This document shows positions 52,753 through 62,023 of a stretch of 64,000 nt of DNA, in pieces; the first letter of the stretch is position 1, and the number at the start of each line of letters is the position of its first letter. Origin of the DNA: TMED109 sp002684605 (GTDB taxonomy: Bacteria > Pseudomonadota > Alphaproteobacteria > TMED109). The notes below the pieces were generated by a model. It searched no databases. It was given only the letters and a program-made list of their open reading frames with translations, and was not told the origin of the DNA. Position numbers and translations under genes: made by a program. The stretch lies in contig CAJWSU010000001.1 in assembly GCA_913046335.1 (NCBI GenBank), positions 124,001 to 188,000 on the forward strand. The letters run 5' to 3'.

Positions 52753-53976
52753 TCTATAATCAGCATTAATCTTAATATACTCTTTAGTTAAATCACAAGT
52801 CCATACCGTAGAATTTTCCTTACCTATTCCCATATCTATATCAATCACTATATTTTTTTCTTTCATTTTTTTTGCAACCAGATCTTCTTTATAATTAGCT
52901 ACAAGAGAACCTTTTTTTGTTATTTTTATTTTATTTATAGCTATAGATATTTTATCCTGTATCAAAGGAACCTCAGAATTCCCTATAGCCATTATTATTC
53001 TACCCCAATTTGGATCTTCTCCTGCTATTGCTGTTTTCACCAAAGAAGAGTTAGCTATAGAAAGTCCTATATTTCTTGCACTTTTTTGAGATTTAACTGA
53101 ACTAACATTTATAGTTATAAACTTACTAGCTCCTTCTCCATCACATACAATTTGTTGCGCTAAACTTTGCAAAACTTTATCTAGGGCATCCTTAAAAGGT
53201 TTTAATCTCTTATCTTTAATCTGCTTTATACTGTCTTTAAAAAAAACAGAAGGCGTAGAAAATAAAAGACAAGTGTCAGAGGTAGAAGTATCTCCATCAA
53301 CTGTTATACAATTAAAAGACTTATCCACAGCTTCTTTCAACAAAAAATTGAGAATTTTAATAGGTAAAGGAAAATCAGTAAAAATAAACCCCAGCATTGT
53401 TCCCATATTAGGAAAAATCATACCTGAACCTTTTGCAATACCTACAACATTGAAATTTTTATTCTCTACATTAAATTTAGATTTTGCTCCTTTAATGAAT
53501 GTGTCAGTTGTACATATAGATTCTGCTACTTCTTTCCATGAGGATTCTTTTTTCTTCTTTAATTTAGGAATAGCATTAATAATAATATTCTCATTTAAAT
53601 GTTCTCCTATAACTCCTGTAGAGCAAACATATACTTCATTAGCATTACAACCTATATGATTTGCAACTGAATTTACGGTGTTTTTTACTGTCTCTATTCC
53701 TTTACTGCCAGTATGTGCATTAGCATTTCCAGAATTGACTATTAATGCTTTAGCTTTACCTATTTTTTTTATTTTTTTACACCAAATTACAGGCGCAGAA
53801 GGAGCTCGGGATTTTGTAACTACACATGCAACATTTGTATCTTTAGTCATCGAAATCAAACTTAAATCTAATTTATCTTTATATCTTATTCCAGAATGTA
53901 TAGAAGATAATCTAATACCTTTGATTTTAGGCAAGCTAGGAAATGCTTTTGGCGCTAGAGGAGATTTTTTTAACAT
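52747..53976 (-). CDS. argJ: glutamate N-acetyltransferase/ornithine acetyltransferase ArgJ
   Basis: ArgJ transfers acetyl between acetylornithine and glutamate in the cyclic arginine pathway. The 409-residue protein has VTKSRAPSAP near residue 55, NSGNANAHTG near 88, STGVIGE near 120, TTD-type segment CTTDTFIKG near 155, and CDGEGASKFITI near 275. The autocleavage site normally reads Ala-Thr (NMATML); here it is PNMGTML, with G192 before the nucleophile T193. Cleavage may still occur. It is full length and read leftwards. Confidence 0.95.
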   Translation of the reverse strand: MLKKSPLAPKAFPSLPKIKGIRLSSIHSGIRYKDKLDLSLISMTKDTNVACVVTKSRAPSAPVIWCKKIKKIGKAKALIVNSGNANAHTGSKGIETVKNTVNSVANHIGCNANEVYVCSTGVIGEHLNENIIINAIPKLKKKKESSWKEVAESICTTDTFIKGAKSKFNVENKNFNVVGIAKGSGMIFPNMGTMLGFIFTDFPLPIKILNFLLKEAVDKSFNCITVDGDTSTSDTCLLFSTPSVFFKDSIKQIKDKRLKPFKDALDKVLQSLAQQIVCDGEGASKFITINVSSVKSQKSARNIGLSIANSSLVKTAIAGEDPNWGRIIMAIGNSEVPLIQDKISIAINKIKITKKGSLVANYKEDLVAKKMKEKNIVIDIDMGIGKENSTVWTCDLTKEYIKINADYRS

Positions 53977-54112
53977 CTTATGTAAAGCTATTATCTTTCT
54001 TTAAATTAAATTATGGTATAAAATCATTAATTAATTTATAAACTAATGGCAAATAAAAATGCACTTAAATTTTAAATAAGTTTAAATTAATTATAAATAT
54101 AGGAAGCTTTAT

Positions 54113-56710
54113 ATGCTAGGTAATATAGCAAGAAAATTTTTTGGTACTCCGAATGATAGGTTTTTAAAAAAAGTAAATTTATTATTAGAAGAAGTAAATA
54201 AACTTGAGCCACGAATAGAAAAACTTACAGATGACGAGTTAACAAACACTACCCTGAAACTTAAAAAATTATATTCTTCTCATAATGATTTAGATTTATT
54301 ATTACCAGAAGCTTTTGCTACTGTAAGAGAAGCAGCTAAGAGAGTTTTAGGCCAGAGACATTATGATGCTCAGATAATTGGAGGAATAGTTCTACATCAA
54401 GGAAAAATATCGGAAATGAAGACAGGTGAAGGAAAAACTTTAGTTGCAACTTTATCAGCTTACCTGAATGCAATTTCAGGAAAAGGTGTACATGTAGTCA
54501 CAGTAAATGATTATCTCGCAAGAAGAGATAGTGAATGGATGGGAAAAATTTATACCTTTTTAGGCCTATCTGTGGGATGCATAATTCCTAACCTAGAAGA
54601 TGAAGAAAGAAAAAAAGCCTATAACTGTGATATAACCTATGCAACTAATAATGAGCTAGGTTTTGACTTTCTTAGAGATAATATGAAATTCTCATTTGAC
54701 CAAATGGTTCAGCGTCCTTTTAATTATGCAATAGTAGATGAAGTTGATTCAATTTTAATTGATGAAGCTAGAACTCCACTTATTATTTCAGGTCCAACTG
54801 AAGACAATTCTGAGTTATATAAAAAAATTAATACTTTAATACCTTTATTTATAGAAGAAGATGTTGAAATAGATGAAAAAACTAAAAGTGTTAACCTCAC
54901 AGAAAAAGGTAATGAGCATATAGAAAAAATATTAAAAGATAAATTATTACTTAAAGGAGAGAATTTATATGATCCAGAAAATGTGAATATGGTTCATCAT
55001 ATAAACCAAGCTATTAAGGCAAATAAATTATTTGAGAGAGATAAGGACTATATTGTTAATAATAATCAAGTAGTAATTATTGATGAATTTACCGGCAGAA
55101 TGATGGAAGGAAGAAGATTTTCTGATGGTCTTCATCAAGCAATAGAGGCAAAAGAAAATGTTGCAATAAAAAATGAAAATCAAACTTTAGCATCTGTAAC
55201 ATTTCAAAATTATTTTAGAATGTATCCTAAGTTAGCAGGTATGACAGGAACTGCTCTAACTGAAGCCAATGAGTTCATGGAAATATACAATCTAGAAGTT
55301 ATATCTGTGCCTACTCATAAAAAAATGATTAGAAGAGATCAAAATGATGAGATTTATAGAACTGCAGAAGAAAAATGGGAGGCAGTTATAGAAAATATTA
55401 AGACTGCAAATTCAAAGAATCAACCAGTTTTAGTTGGTACCACCAGCATCGAAAAGTCCGAAATGTTGTCAAAATTATTAAAAAAACAAAAGATTAAACA
55501 TAATGTTTTGAATGCAAGAAACCATGCAGAAGAGGCTAATATTATTGCTTTAGCTGGAGTTACAGGTGCAGTGACAATTGCAACTAATATGGCTGGAAGA
55601 GGAACTGATATACAACTAGGTGGAAATAAAGATGTCATAGAAGTAATTAATCCAAGTAAATTAAACGATATTCCAATAAATAAAGAATTATCTTTAAACG
55701 CTGGTGGGTTATTAGTAATAGGAACAGAACGGCATGAAAGCAGAAGAACTGATAATCAATTAAGAGGAAGATCTGGGAGACAGGGAGACCCTGGAGAATC
55801 TAAGTTTTTTTTGTCATTAGAAGATGATTTAATGAGAATATTTGGGTCAGAAAAACTAGATACTGTATTACTTAAGCTAGGCTTAAAAAAAGGAGAGGCT
55901 ATAACTCATACTTGGGTAAATAGAGCTATTCTAAAAGCTCAAGAAAAAGTAGAGGGTAGAAATTTTGAGATAAGAAAAAATCTTCTGCGTTTTGATGATG
56001 TAATGAATGACCAAAGAAAAGCAATTTATGAACAGCGAAGAGACTTAATGCAAGTAGAGAATATTACAGAAACATTAGAAGATATGAGAAATGAAATTAT
56101 TGATGATTTAGTAAATATAAATATACCTGAAAAAGCCTATGCTGAACAATGGAATTTAAAAGAATTAAATATCTCACTCAAAAAATATGGGCTAGACCTT
56201 CCTATCAGTAATTGGGCAAAAAATGATGGTGTGACAGAAATAGAATTTAAAAATCTTATAAAAAAAGAAGCTGATAATAAAATTTCAAATAAAATTGAAT
56301 TGTTTGGCATCAAAAATATGCAAACTATTGAAAAGCAAATTATGCTCCAAGTGGTAGACCAAAATTGGAAGGAACATTTATTACAATTAGATCAGTTAAA
56401 ACAAGGAATTGGTTTACGAGCTTACGCGCAAAGAGACCCCCTTAATGAGTATAAAAGTGAGGCCTTTAATTTATTCCAAGAAATGCTACAAAATATAAGG
56501 AACCAAGTGACAACTATTCTGCTTAATATAGAGGTAACTTCAGAGGTTCCAGAAAGAAAAGAAGAAAATATAACTCTAATTAAAGAATCAGTAAATGAAA
56601 ATAATAATAAAAAAAATACTCCAATTATATCTAAAAAAATTGGAAGAAATGAAATTTGTCCATTATGCGATTCAGGGAAAAAATACAAAAACTGCTGTGG
56701 TAAAAACTAA
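54113..56710 (+). CDS. secA: preprotein translocase subunit SecA
   Basis: The SecA motor ATPase drives protein export through SecYEG. The 865-residue sequence has GQRHYDAQIIGGIVLHQGKISEMKTGEGKT (Walker A GEGKT near residue 107), DEVDSILIDEARTPLI (Walker B) near 210, TNMAGRGTDI near 500, RHESRRTDNQLRGRSGRQGDPGESKFFLSLEDDLM near 545, and the C-terminal zinc finger. That finger reads CPLCDSGKKYKNCC at 849-862, one residue longer between the first two cysteines than the usual CPC. An AGGA site precedes the ATG. Confidence 0.97.
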   Translation: MLGNIARKFFGTPNDRFLKKVNLLLEEVNKLEPRIEKLTDDELTNTTLKLKKLYSSHNDLDLLLPEAFATVREAAKRVLGQRHYDAQIIGGIVLHQGKISEMKTGEGKTLVATLSAYLNAISGKGVHVVTVNDYLARRDSEWMGKIYTFLGLSVGCIIPNLEDEERKKAYNCDITYATNNELGFDFLRDNMKFSFDQMVQRPFNYAIVDEVDSILIDEARTPLIISGPTEDNSELYKKINTLIPLFIEEDVEIDEKTKSVNLTEKGNEHIEKILKDKLLLKGENLYDPENVNMVHHINQAIKANKLFERDKDYIVNNNQVVIIDEFTGRMMEGRRFSDGLHQAIEAKENVAIKNENQTLASVTFQNYFRMYPKLAGMTGTALTEANEFMEIYNLEVISVPTHKKMIRRDQNDEIYRTAEEKWEAVIENIKTANSKNQPVLVGTTSIEKSEMLSKLLKKQKIKHNVLNARNHAEEANIIALAGVTGAVTIATNMAGRGTDIQLGGNKDVIEVINPSKLNDIPINKELSLNAGGLLVIGTERHESRRTDNQLRGRSGRQGDPGESKFFLSLEDDLMRIFGSEKLDTVLLKLGLKKGEAITHTWVNRAILKAQEKVEGRNFEIRKNLLRFDDVMNDQRKAIYEQRRDLMQVENITETLEDMRNEIIDDLVNINIPEKAYAEQWNLKELNISLKKYGLDLPISNWAKNDGVTEIEFKNLIKKEADNKISNKIELFGIKNMQTIEKQIMLQVVDQNWKEHLLQLDQLKQGIGLRAYAQRDPLNEYKSEAFNLFQEMLQNIRNQVTTILLNIEVTSEVPERKEENITLIKESVNENNNKKNTPIISKKIGRNEICPLCDSGKKYKNCCGKN

Positions 56711-56715
56711 AATAA

Positions 56716-57444
56716 TTATTTATTTTTTAATGTAGCAATATAATTAATAGAAGTATTATTAGATAATCTCCAACTTCTAATTGGGTCCCATATCATTCCT
56801 TTTAAATTTGACATATTTAAGCCTTCAAAGTTGAAATAGTTTTTTATTTCAGTTGGCGTAATAAATTTTTCGTAATTATGCGTTCCAGCTGGAATTTTTT
56901 TTAAGACGTCTTCAGCCATCTTAATGACTATCATTTTTGATAATATATTTCTATTTATTGTTGATATTATAATTAACCCATTTGGCTTAATTAGCTTTGA
57001 CAATAGATTACAAAAATATTCAATATTTTTTACATGCTCTAATAACTCTAATGCAATAACCACATCATATTTTTTATTATTTTTTATTATTTTTTCAACG
57101 TTAGAATGTTGATATTTAATATCGAGATGCATTTCCTTAGCGTGTGCTCTCGCTATATTTATAAGCTCCTTAGATTCATCTATGGACGTTAATTTTGCAC
57201 CCATTCTTGATAAAGGTTCACTAGCTATACCTCCTCCACATCCTATATCTAGAATTTTAATACTCTCTAAAGGATTTGTTTTCTTTACTATTTTAAAATT
57301 ATTAACAATAGACTCTTTAATATATTTTGTTCTTATCTTAGACATTGAATGCAAAAAAGACATACTTCCTTCCTCATTCCACCAATCATCTGCTAATTTA
57401 GAAAATTGTATAATTTCATCTTTATCAAGCGTATCTAATGACAT
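56716..57444 (-). CDS. ubiG: ubiquinone biosynthesis O-methyltransferase UbiG
   Basis: A 242-residue SAM-dependent methyltransferase. FSKLADDWWNEEGSMSFLHSMSKIRTKYI at the N-terminus, motif I ILDIGCGGGIASEPLSRMGA near residue 65, and DVVIALELLEHVKN near 130 with GLIIISTINRN identify UbiG, which methylates both hydroxyls during ubiquinone synthesis. The TPTEIKNYFNFEG region is the family C-terminus. It converges on secA with a 5-base gap and diverges from lysC. COQ9 at the left end serves the same pathway. Confidence 0.95.
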   Translation of the reverse strand: MSLDTLDKDEIIQFSKLADDWWNEEGSMSFLHSMSKIRTKYIKESIVNNFKIVKKTNPLESIKILDIGCGGGIASEPLSRMGAKLTSIDESKELINIARAHAKEMHLDIKYQHSNVEKIIKNNKKYDVVIALELLEHVKNIEYFCNLLSKLIKPNGLIIISTINRNILSKMIVIKMAEDVLKKIPAGTHNYEKFITPTEIKNYFNFEGLNMSNLKGMIWDPIRSWRLSNNTSINYIATLKNK

Positions 57445-57583
57445 AATATATTAATATCTTTTTTTTCTTTTATATTTAATAAAAAACTATATTGCACCTT
57501 TTAATAAGTCAAAGTATGAATAGGTTAAATATAGAATTAAAAATAGAATAAACAATATAATATATTTTTTAAGGTAGAAACTT

Positions 57584-58804
57584 ATGCAAAGAATTGTTCA
57601 AAAATTTGGAGGAACATCAGTTGGAAGTATCAGCAAAATTATTAAAGCCTGTGAGCTAATTGAAAAAGAGATTAAAAATGGAAATCAAGTTATAGTAGTT
57701 TCTTCCGCAATGTCAGGGGAAACTAATAAATTAGTCGGATTGGCTGAAAATTTTGATATTTCTAAAAATAAACTTGAATATGATATGATAGTTTCAACTG
57801 GTGAGCAGGTTTCAATAGCATTAATTTCTATGGCTTTAAGAAAAATAGGAATTGCCGCTAGACCATTATTAGGATGGCAAGTGCCTATATTATGCAATAA
57901 TAATCATATTGAGGCAAAAATAAATAATATTGAAAGTAAAAATATATTAAAAATTATAGAAAATAAAGAAGTGCCGATAATTGCTGGTTTTCAAGGAATT
58001 GATGAAAATAATAATATAGTTACTTTGGGTAGAGGTGGTTCAGATACTTCTGCAGTAGCTATTGCAGCTTCAGTTTCTGCAGATAGATGTGATATATATA
58101 CTGATGTTGATGGTATTTATACCTGTGACCCTAGAATTGTATCCAAAGCTAAAAAAATAGATAAAATTAGTTACGAAGAAATGTTAGAATTCGCTTCACT
58201 TGGTGCTAAAGTATTACAGACTAGGTCTGTAGAAATGGCTATGAGGCATAATGTTACAGTGCAAGTCCTATCAAGTCAAACAGGGCAAAAAGGTACATTT
58301 TTAATTAAAGAGGATAAAAAAATGGAAAATGAATTAGTTAGTGGAATTGCTTATACTAAAGATGAGGCTAATATTACTCTTATAAATATATTAGATAATC
58401 CAGGCGTTGCAGCTAAAATATTTATTCCACTCAGTAAAAATAATATTAATGTAGATATGATTGTGCAGACTGGTTCAGAAGATGGAAAAAATATCAATTT
58501 TACATATACAGTATCTAGAAAAGATTTAAAACAAGCTATATTAGTTATGGAAGAAAATAAAAATAATATTAATTTTGAAAGAATCATTACTAATGATTCT
58601 CTTGCTAAAATTTCTATTATAGGACTTGGTATGCGAACACATACAGGTGTTGCTGACAAAATGTTTTCCGCATTAGCTTCAGAAAATATAAATATTCATG
58701 TTATTTCTACATCAGAAATTAAAATTAGTGTTTTGATAAACGAAGAGCTTGTTAAAAAAGCATTAGAAACACTTCATACTAAATTTGAGCTAGATAATAA
58801 TTAA
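57584..58804 (+). CDS. lysC: aspartate kinase
   Basis: LysC phosphorylates aspartate, starting the lysine, threonine and methionine pathways. The 406-residue protein has the N-terminal kinase part with KFGGTSVGS at residues 7-15, VSSAMSGETNKL, GFQGIDENNNIVTLGRGGSDTSAVA near 143-167, and TDVDGIYTCDPRIV near 175-190, followed by two ACT domains (from about 265) for feedback by lysine or threonine. It is full length. ubiG-lysC divergent order is common in Alphaproteobacteria. AAGG lies about 9 bases before the ATG. Confidence 0.96.
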   Translation: MQRIVQKFGGTSVGSISKIIKACELIEKEIKNGNQVIVVSSAMSGETNKLVGLAENFDISKNKLEYDMIVSTGEQVSIALISMALRKIGIAARPLLGWQVPILCNNNHIEAKINNIESKNILKIIENKEVPIIAGFQGIDENNNIVTLGRGGSDTSAVAIAASVSADRCDIYTDVDGIYTCDPRIVSKAKKIDKISYEEMLEFASLGAKVLQTRSVEMAMRHNVTVQVLSSQTGQKGTFLIKEDKKMENELVSGIAYTKDEANITLINILDNPGVAAKIFIPLSKNNINVDMIVQTGSEDGKNINFTYTVSRKDLKQAILVMEENKNNINFERIITNDSLAKISIIGLGMRTHTGVADKMFSALASENINIHVISTSEIKISVLINEELVKKALETLHTKFELDNN

Positions 58805-58833
58805 TTTTTATTAAACTTTAATAAGGTAAAAAT

Positions 58834-59664
58834 TTGACTGACATTATAAAACTAACAGAAAATATTGATTTAGAAGAATTCAAAAATAATTTAAAAATTG
58901 CGAGAGAATCTAAAAATATAAGTATCGAAGAGGCTTCTAATCTTATTAGGATAAATATAAATATACTAAAAAATCTTGAAAATGGAAAATTTGATAAGCT
59001 AGCAAATGATGTTTTTATGAGGGGACATATTAGAACTTATTTAACATGGTTAGGTATGGACCCTTCTATATTTGTTTATATTTCTGATCCTAAGGCAGAA
59101 ACTAATACAGAAATAAAAAGAAATAAAATAAACACTCTGCATACATTGAAGCTATCTAAATTTTATATTTCAATCATTTCATTAATTTTATTTATTTTAA
59201 TAATACTATTTTATAAGAATATAAATAAGTTAGAGACATCAATATCTGAAAATACTAGCGAAGTGCAAGGTGATCTAAAAGAAAGTATCATTAATAATTT
59301 AGAACTAGAAAAAAAATCTGAAGCTATAAATGCCTCTCAAGTAAAACCAAATGAAGAATTAAAAAAAGTTGCTATACCTATAAATACAACAGAAGAAATA
59401 AAATTTATTTATATCAGTGCTAACACAGATAGTTGGATAGAAATACAAAAGAATAATTTAGAAATATTAGTTAGTAAAGTTATAAAAAAGGATGAAAAAA
59501 TTAAAATACTTTATGAAAAAGGGTTAATATTAGTTACTGGCAATGCAGGAGGTATTATTATACAAATAAATGATACAATAATTAACAATATTGGAATGCC
59601 TGGAGAAGTTAAGAGAAATATATCATTAAATTATGATGATTTAATAAAGTTTTTAAATAATTAA
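58834..59664 (+). CDS. RodZ-like helix-turn-helix membrane protein
   Basis: A 276-residue protein with an N-terminal cytoplasmic HTH_25 domain (about 12-75; LKIARESKNISIEEASNLIRININILKNLENG and FMRGHIRTYLTWLG), a single membrane helix near 112-132, and a C-terminal extracytoplasmic domain (about 180-276) with TEEIKFIYISANTDSWIEIQ and NAGGIIIQINDT, like DUF4115. This is the RodZ layout, in which RodZ links MreB to the cell-wall machinery. The start is TTG at 58834; AAGG lies 9 bases upstream. It is followed by ispG after 13 bases. Confidence 0.85.
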   Translation: MTDIIKLTENIDLEEFKNNLKIARESKNISIEEASNLIRININILKNLENGKFDKLANDVFMRGHIRTYLTWLGMDPSIFVYISDPKAETNTEIKRNKINTLHTLKLSKFYISIISLILFILIILFYKNINKLETSISENTSEVQGDLKESIINNLELEKKSEAINASQVKPNEELKKVAIPINTTEEIKFIYISANTDSWIEIQKNNLEILVSKVIKKDEKIKILYEKGLILVTGNAGGIIIQINDTIINNIGMPGEVKRNISLNYDDLIKFLNN

Positions 59665-59677
59665 TAAAGGTACAACA

Positions 59678-60775
59678 TTGAATATTCGTCCTTATAGAAA
59701 TATTAATAGAAGAAAAACGAAAAAAATAATGGTAGGTAATGTTCCAGTTGGAGGTGACAGCCCAGTTAGTGTTCAATCTATGACTAATACTCTTACCACA
59801 GACATACAAGGCACAATTAATCAAATAAAAGAAATTGTAGATGCTGGTGCTGATATTGTAAGAGTCTCTTGTCCAGATGAAGAATCTACAAAAGCGCTAA
59901 AAACTATCATAAAAAATGTTTCTGTTCCAATTATAGCTGATATCCATTTTCATTATAAAAGAGCTATAGAGGCAGCTGAAGCAGGTGCAGCATGCCTTAG
60001 GATAAATCCGGGCAATATTGGCTCAAATGAAAAAATAAGTTCTGTCATTCAAGCGGCTAAAGATAATGGCTGTTCTATAAGAATAGGCGTTAATGCAGGT
60101 TCATTAGAAAAAACAATTTTAGAAAAGTATAAATCACCTTGCCCTGAAGCATTAGTTGAAAGTGCTATAAGAAATATAAAGATTATAGAAGATAGAAATT
60201 TTACTAATTTTAAAATTAGTGTTAAGGCTTCTGATATATTTCTTGCTGTACAAGCTTATGAACAACTGTCTAAAATATCTGACTATCCTCTTCATATTGG
60301 TATTACTGAAGCAGGTAGCTTGAATTATGGAACTATTCAATCTTCTATTGGATTAGGAAGACTTCTCTGGTCTGGAATAGGAGATACAATAAGAGTATCC
60401 TTATCTGCAGATCCAGTAGAAGAGGTTAAAGCAGGATTTCAAATACTTAAATCTTTAGGAATACGAAATAAAGGGGTTACAATTATTTCTTGTCCTTCTT
60501 GTGCCAGACAAAACTTTGACGTTATTAGTACTGTAAAAATAATAGAAGAAAAGCTAGCTCATATAAAAGAGGTAATCTCTTTATCTATTATTGGATGTGT
60601 AGTAAATGGGCCAGGAGAGGCAAAAGAAACAAATATCGGCGTAACAGGTGGAGGCAAAAAATTTCACCAAATTTATATAGATGGTAATACTAGTCATAGA
60701 ATGGAGCAAAAAGATTTTATTAGTCATGTAGTAGGGTTAGTGGAAAACTATGCGGAAAAAGTGAGAACAAAATGA
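59678..60775 (+). CDS. ispG: 4-hydroxy-3-methylbut-2-en-1-yl diphosphate synthase IspG
   Basis: IspG is an iron-sulfur enzyme of the MEP isoprenoid pathway. The 365-residue protein has GDSPVSVQSMTNT near residue 25, ADIHFHYKRA near 87, LRINPGNIG near 106, LGRLLWSGIGDTIRVSLSADP near 225, and cysteine ligands in SCPSCAR near 270 and GCVVNGPGEA near 306. The start is TTG at 59678, preceded by AAGG with 8-base spacing. It overlaps hisS by 4 bases (ATGA). Confidence 0.97.
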   Translation: MNIRPYRNINRRKTKKIMVGNVPVGGDSPVSVQSMTNTLTTDIQGTINQIKEIVDAGADIVRVSCPDEESTKALKTIIKNVSVPIIADIHFHYKRAIEAAEAGAACLRINPGNIGSNEKISSVIQAAKDNGCSIRIGVNAGSLEKTILEKYKSPCPEALVESAIRNIKIIEDRNFTNFKISVKASDIFLAVQAYEQLSKISDYPLHIGITEAGSLNYGTIQSSIGLGRLLWSGIGDTIRVSLSADPVEEVKAGFQILKSLGIRNKGVTIISCPSCARQNFDVISTVKIIEEKLAHIKEVISLSIIGCVVNGPGEAKETNIGVTGGGKKFHQIYIDGNTSHRMEQKDFISHVVGLVENYAEKVRTK

Positions 60776-62022
60776 GTAATAAGCTACAATCAGTAAGAGG
60801 TACACATGACCACCTTCCAGAAGATATGTATAAGTTCAAGCATATCATTACTAAAGCAGAATATATTTCAGCTCTTTATGGTTTTAAACCTATGGCAACT
60901 CCAATATTTGAATTTTCAAGTGTATTTAAAAAAACTTTAGGAGAAAGCTCTGATATAGTTAATAAAGAAATGTATACTTTTAATGATAAAGGCAATGAAG
61001 AAATAACTTTACGGCCAGAGGGTACTGCTGGAATTGTAAGAGCTATAATATCTAATGGGCTGGCGCATGAAATGCCTTTTAAAGCCTTTTATAATGGCCC
61101 TATGTTTCGTTATGAACGCCCACAAAAAGGAAGACTAAGGCAATTTCATCAAATAGGTATAGAATTATTAGGAACTAATAGTGAACAAGCTGATATTGAA
61201 GTAATAGCTTGTGCCAATAATTTAATAAAATCATTAAATATTGATAAATCATCGACACTAAATATTAATAGTTTAGGAAATATTGCTGAAAGAAAAAACT
61301 ATATAGCAGAGCTATTAGTCTATTTAAATGATTTTAAAAACAAGCTATCAATAGACAGTAAAAATAGATTTGAAAAAAACCCTTTAAGAATCTTAGATTC
61401 AAAATCTGAAGAAGATATAGAAATTATAAAGAATGCACCAAAGCTTATAAATTATTTAGAGGCGGAATCTAAAGATAACTTTAATAAAGTTTTGGAAGGC
61501 TTAACTAGTTTAGATATTCCATATAAAATTAATCATAAATTAGTAAGAGGTTTAGATTATTATAATAATACTACATTTGAATTTATTACAGATAGATTAG
61601 GGTCACAAAGTGCTATCCTTGCAGGCGGAAGATATGATAATTTAATGAAACAAATGGGAGGCTCTGATATACCAGGCATAGGTTGGGCCGCAGGTATAGA
61701 AAGACTTGCCTTGCTAGCAACAATAAAAAAAGATCAAAAGAAGAAAATTTCTATAATTCCAATAGGTATTGAAAATAATATCTTGTGTATGAAATTAGCA
61801 AATGAATTAATAAATAAAAATATTTCTATAGATATGGGCTATAGTGGGAATTTAAAAAAAAGGCTTAAGCAAGCAAATAAAGTTTCTGCTCACTATGCCA
61901 TTATTATAGGCAATGAAGAAGTTGAAAATAATAATGCTATTATTAGAAATTTAGAAACCGGCTCTCAAGACAACATAAAATTAGATAAGTTAGTTAAACA
62001 TATAGAAAAAATATTACTTTAA
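60772..62022 (+). CDS. hisS: histidyl-tRNA synthetase
   Basis: A 416-residue class II synthetase. VRGTHDHLPEDM near residue 8, motif 2 FYNGPMFRYERPQKGRLRQFHQIGIELLG near residue 105-133, the histidine-specific LVRGLDYYNNTTFEF near 259, and GGRYDNLMKQMGG, GIGWAAGIERLALL (motif 3) are clear. The C-terminal anticodon-binding domain runs from about 330. It is coupled to ispG by an ATGA overlap and ends one base before prfA. Confidence 0.97.
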   Translation: MSNKLQSVRGTHDHLPEDMYKFKHIITKAEYISALYGFKPMATPIFEFSSVFKKTLGESSDIVNKEMYTFNDKGNEEITLRPEGTAGIVRAIISNGLAHEMPFKAFYNGPMFRYERPQKGRLRQFHQIGIELLGTNSEQADIEVIACANNLIKSLNIDKSSTLNINSLGNIAERKNYIAELLVYLNDFKNKLSIDSKNRFEKNPLRILDSKSEEDIEIIKNAPKLINYLEAESKDNFNKVLEGLTSLDIPYKINHKLVRGLDYYNNTTFEFITDRLGSQSAILAGGRYDNLMKQMGGSDIPGIGWAAGIERLALLATIKKDQKKKISIIPIGIENNILCMKLANELINKNISIDMGYSGNLKKRLKQANKVSAHYAIIIGNEEVENNNAIIRNLETGSQDNIKLDKLVKHIEKILL

Positions 62023-62023
62023 T

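Noticed and set aside
53273..53659. 128-residue open frame on the + strand inside argJ
   Set aside because: Antisense to conserved argJ including its cleavage site; no start signal or recognisable motif.
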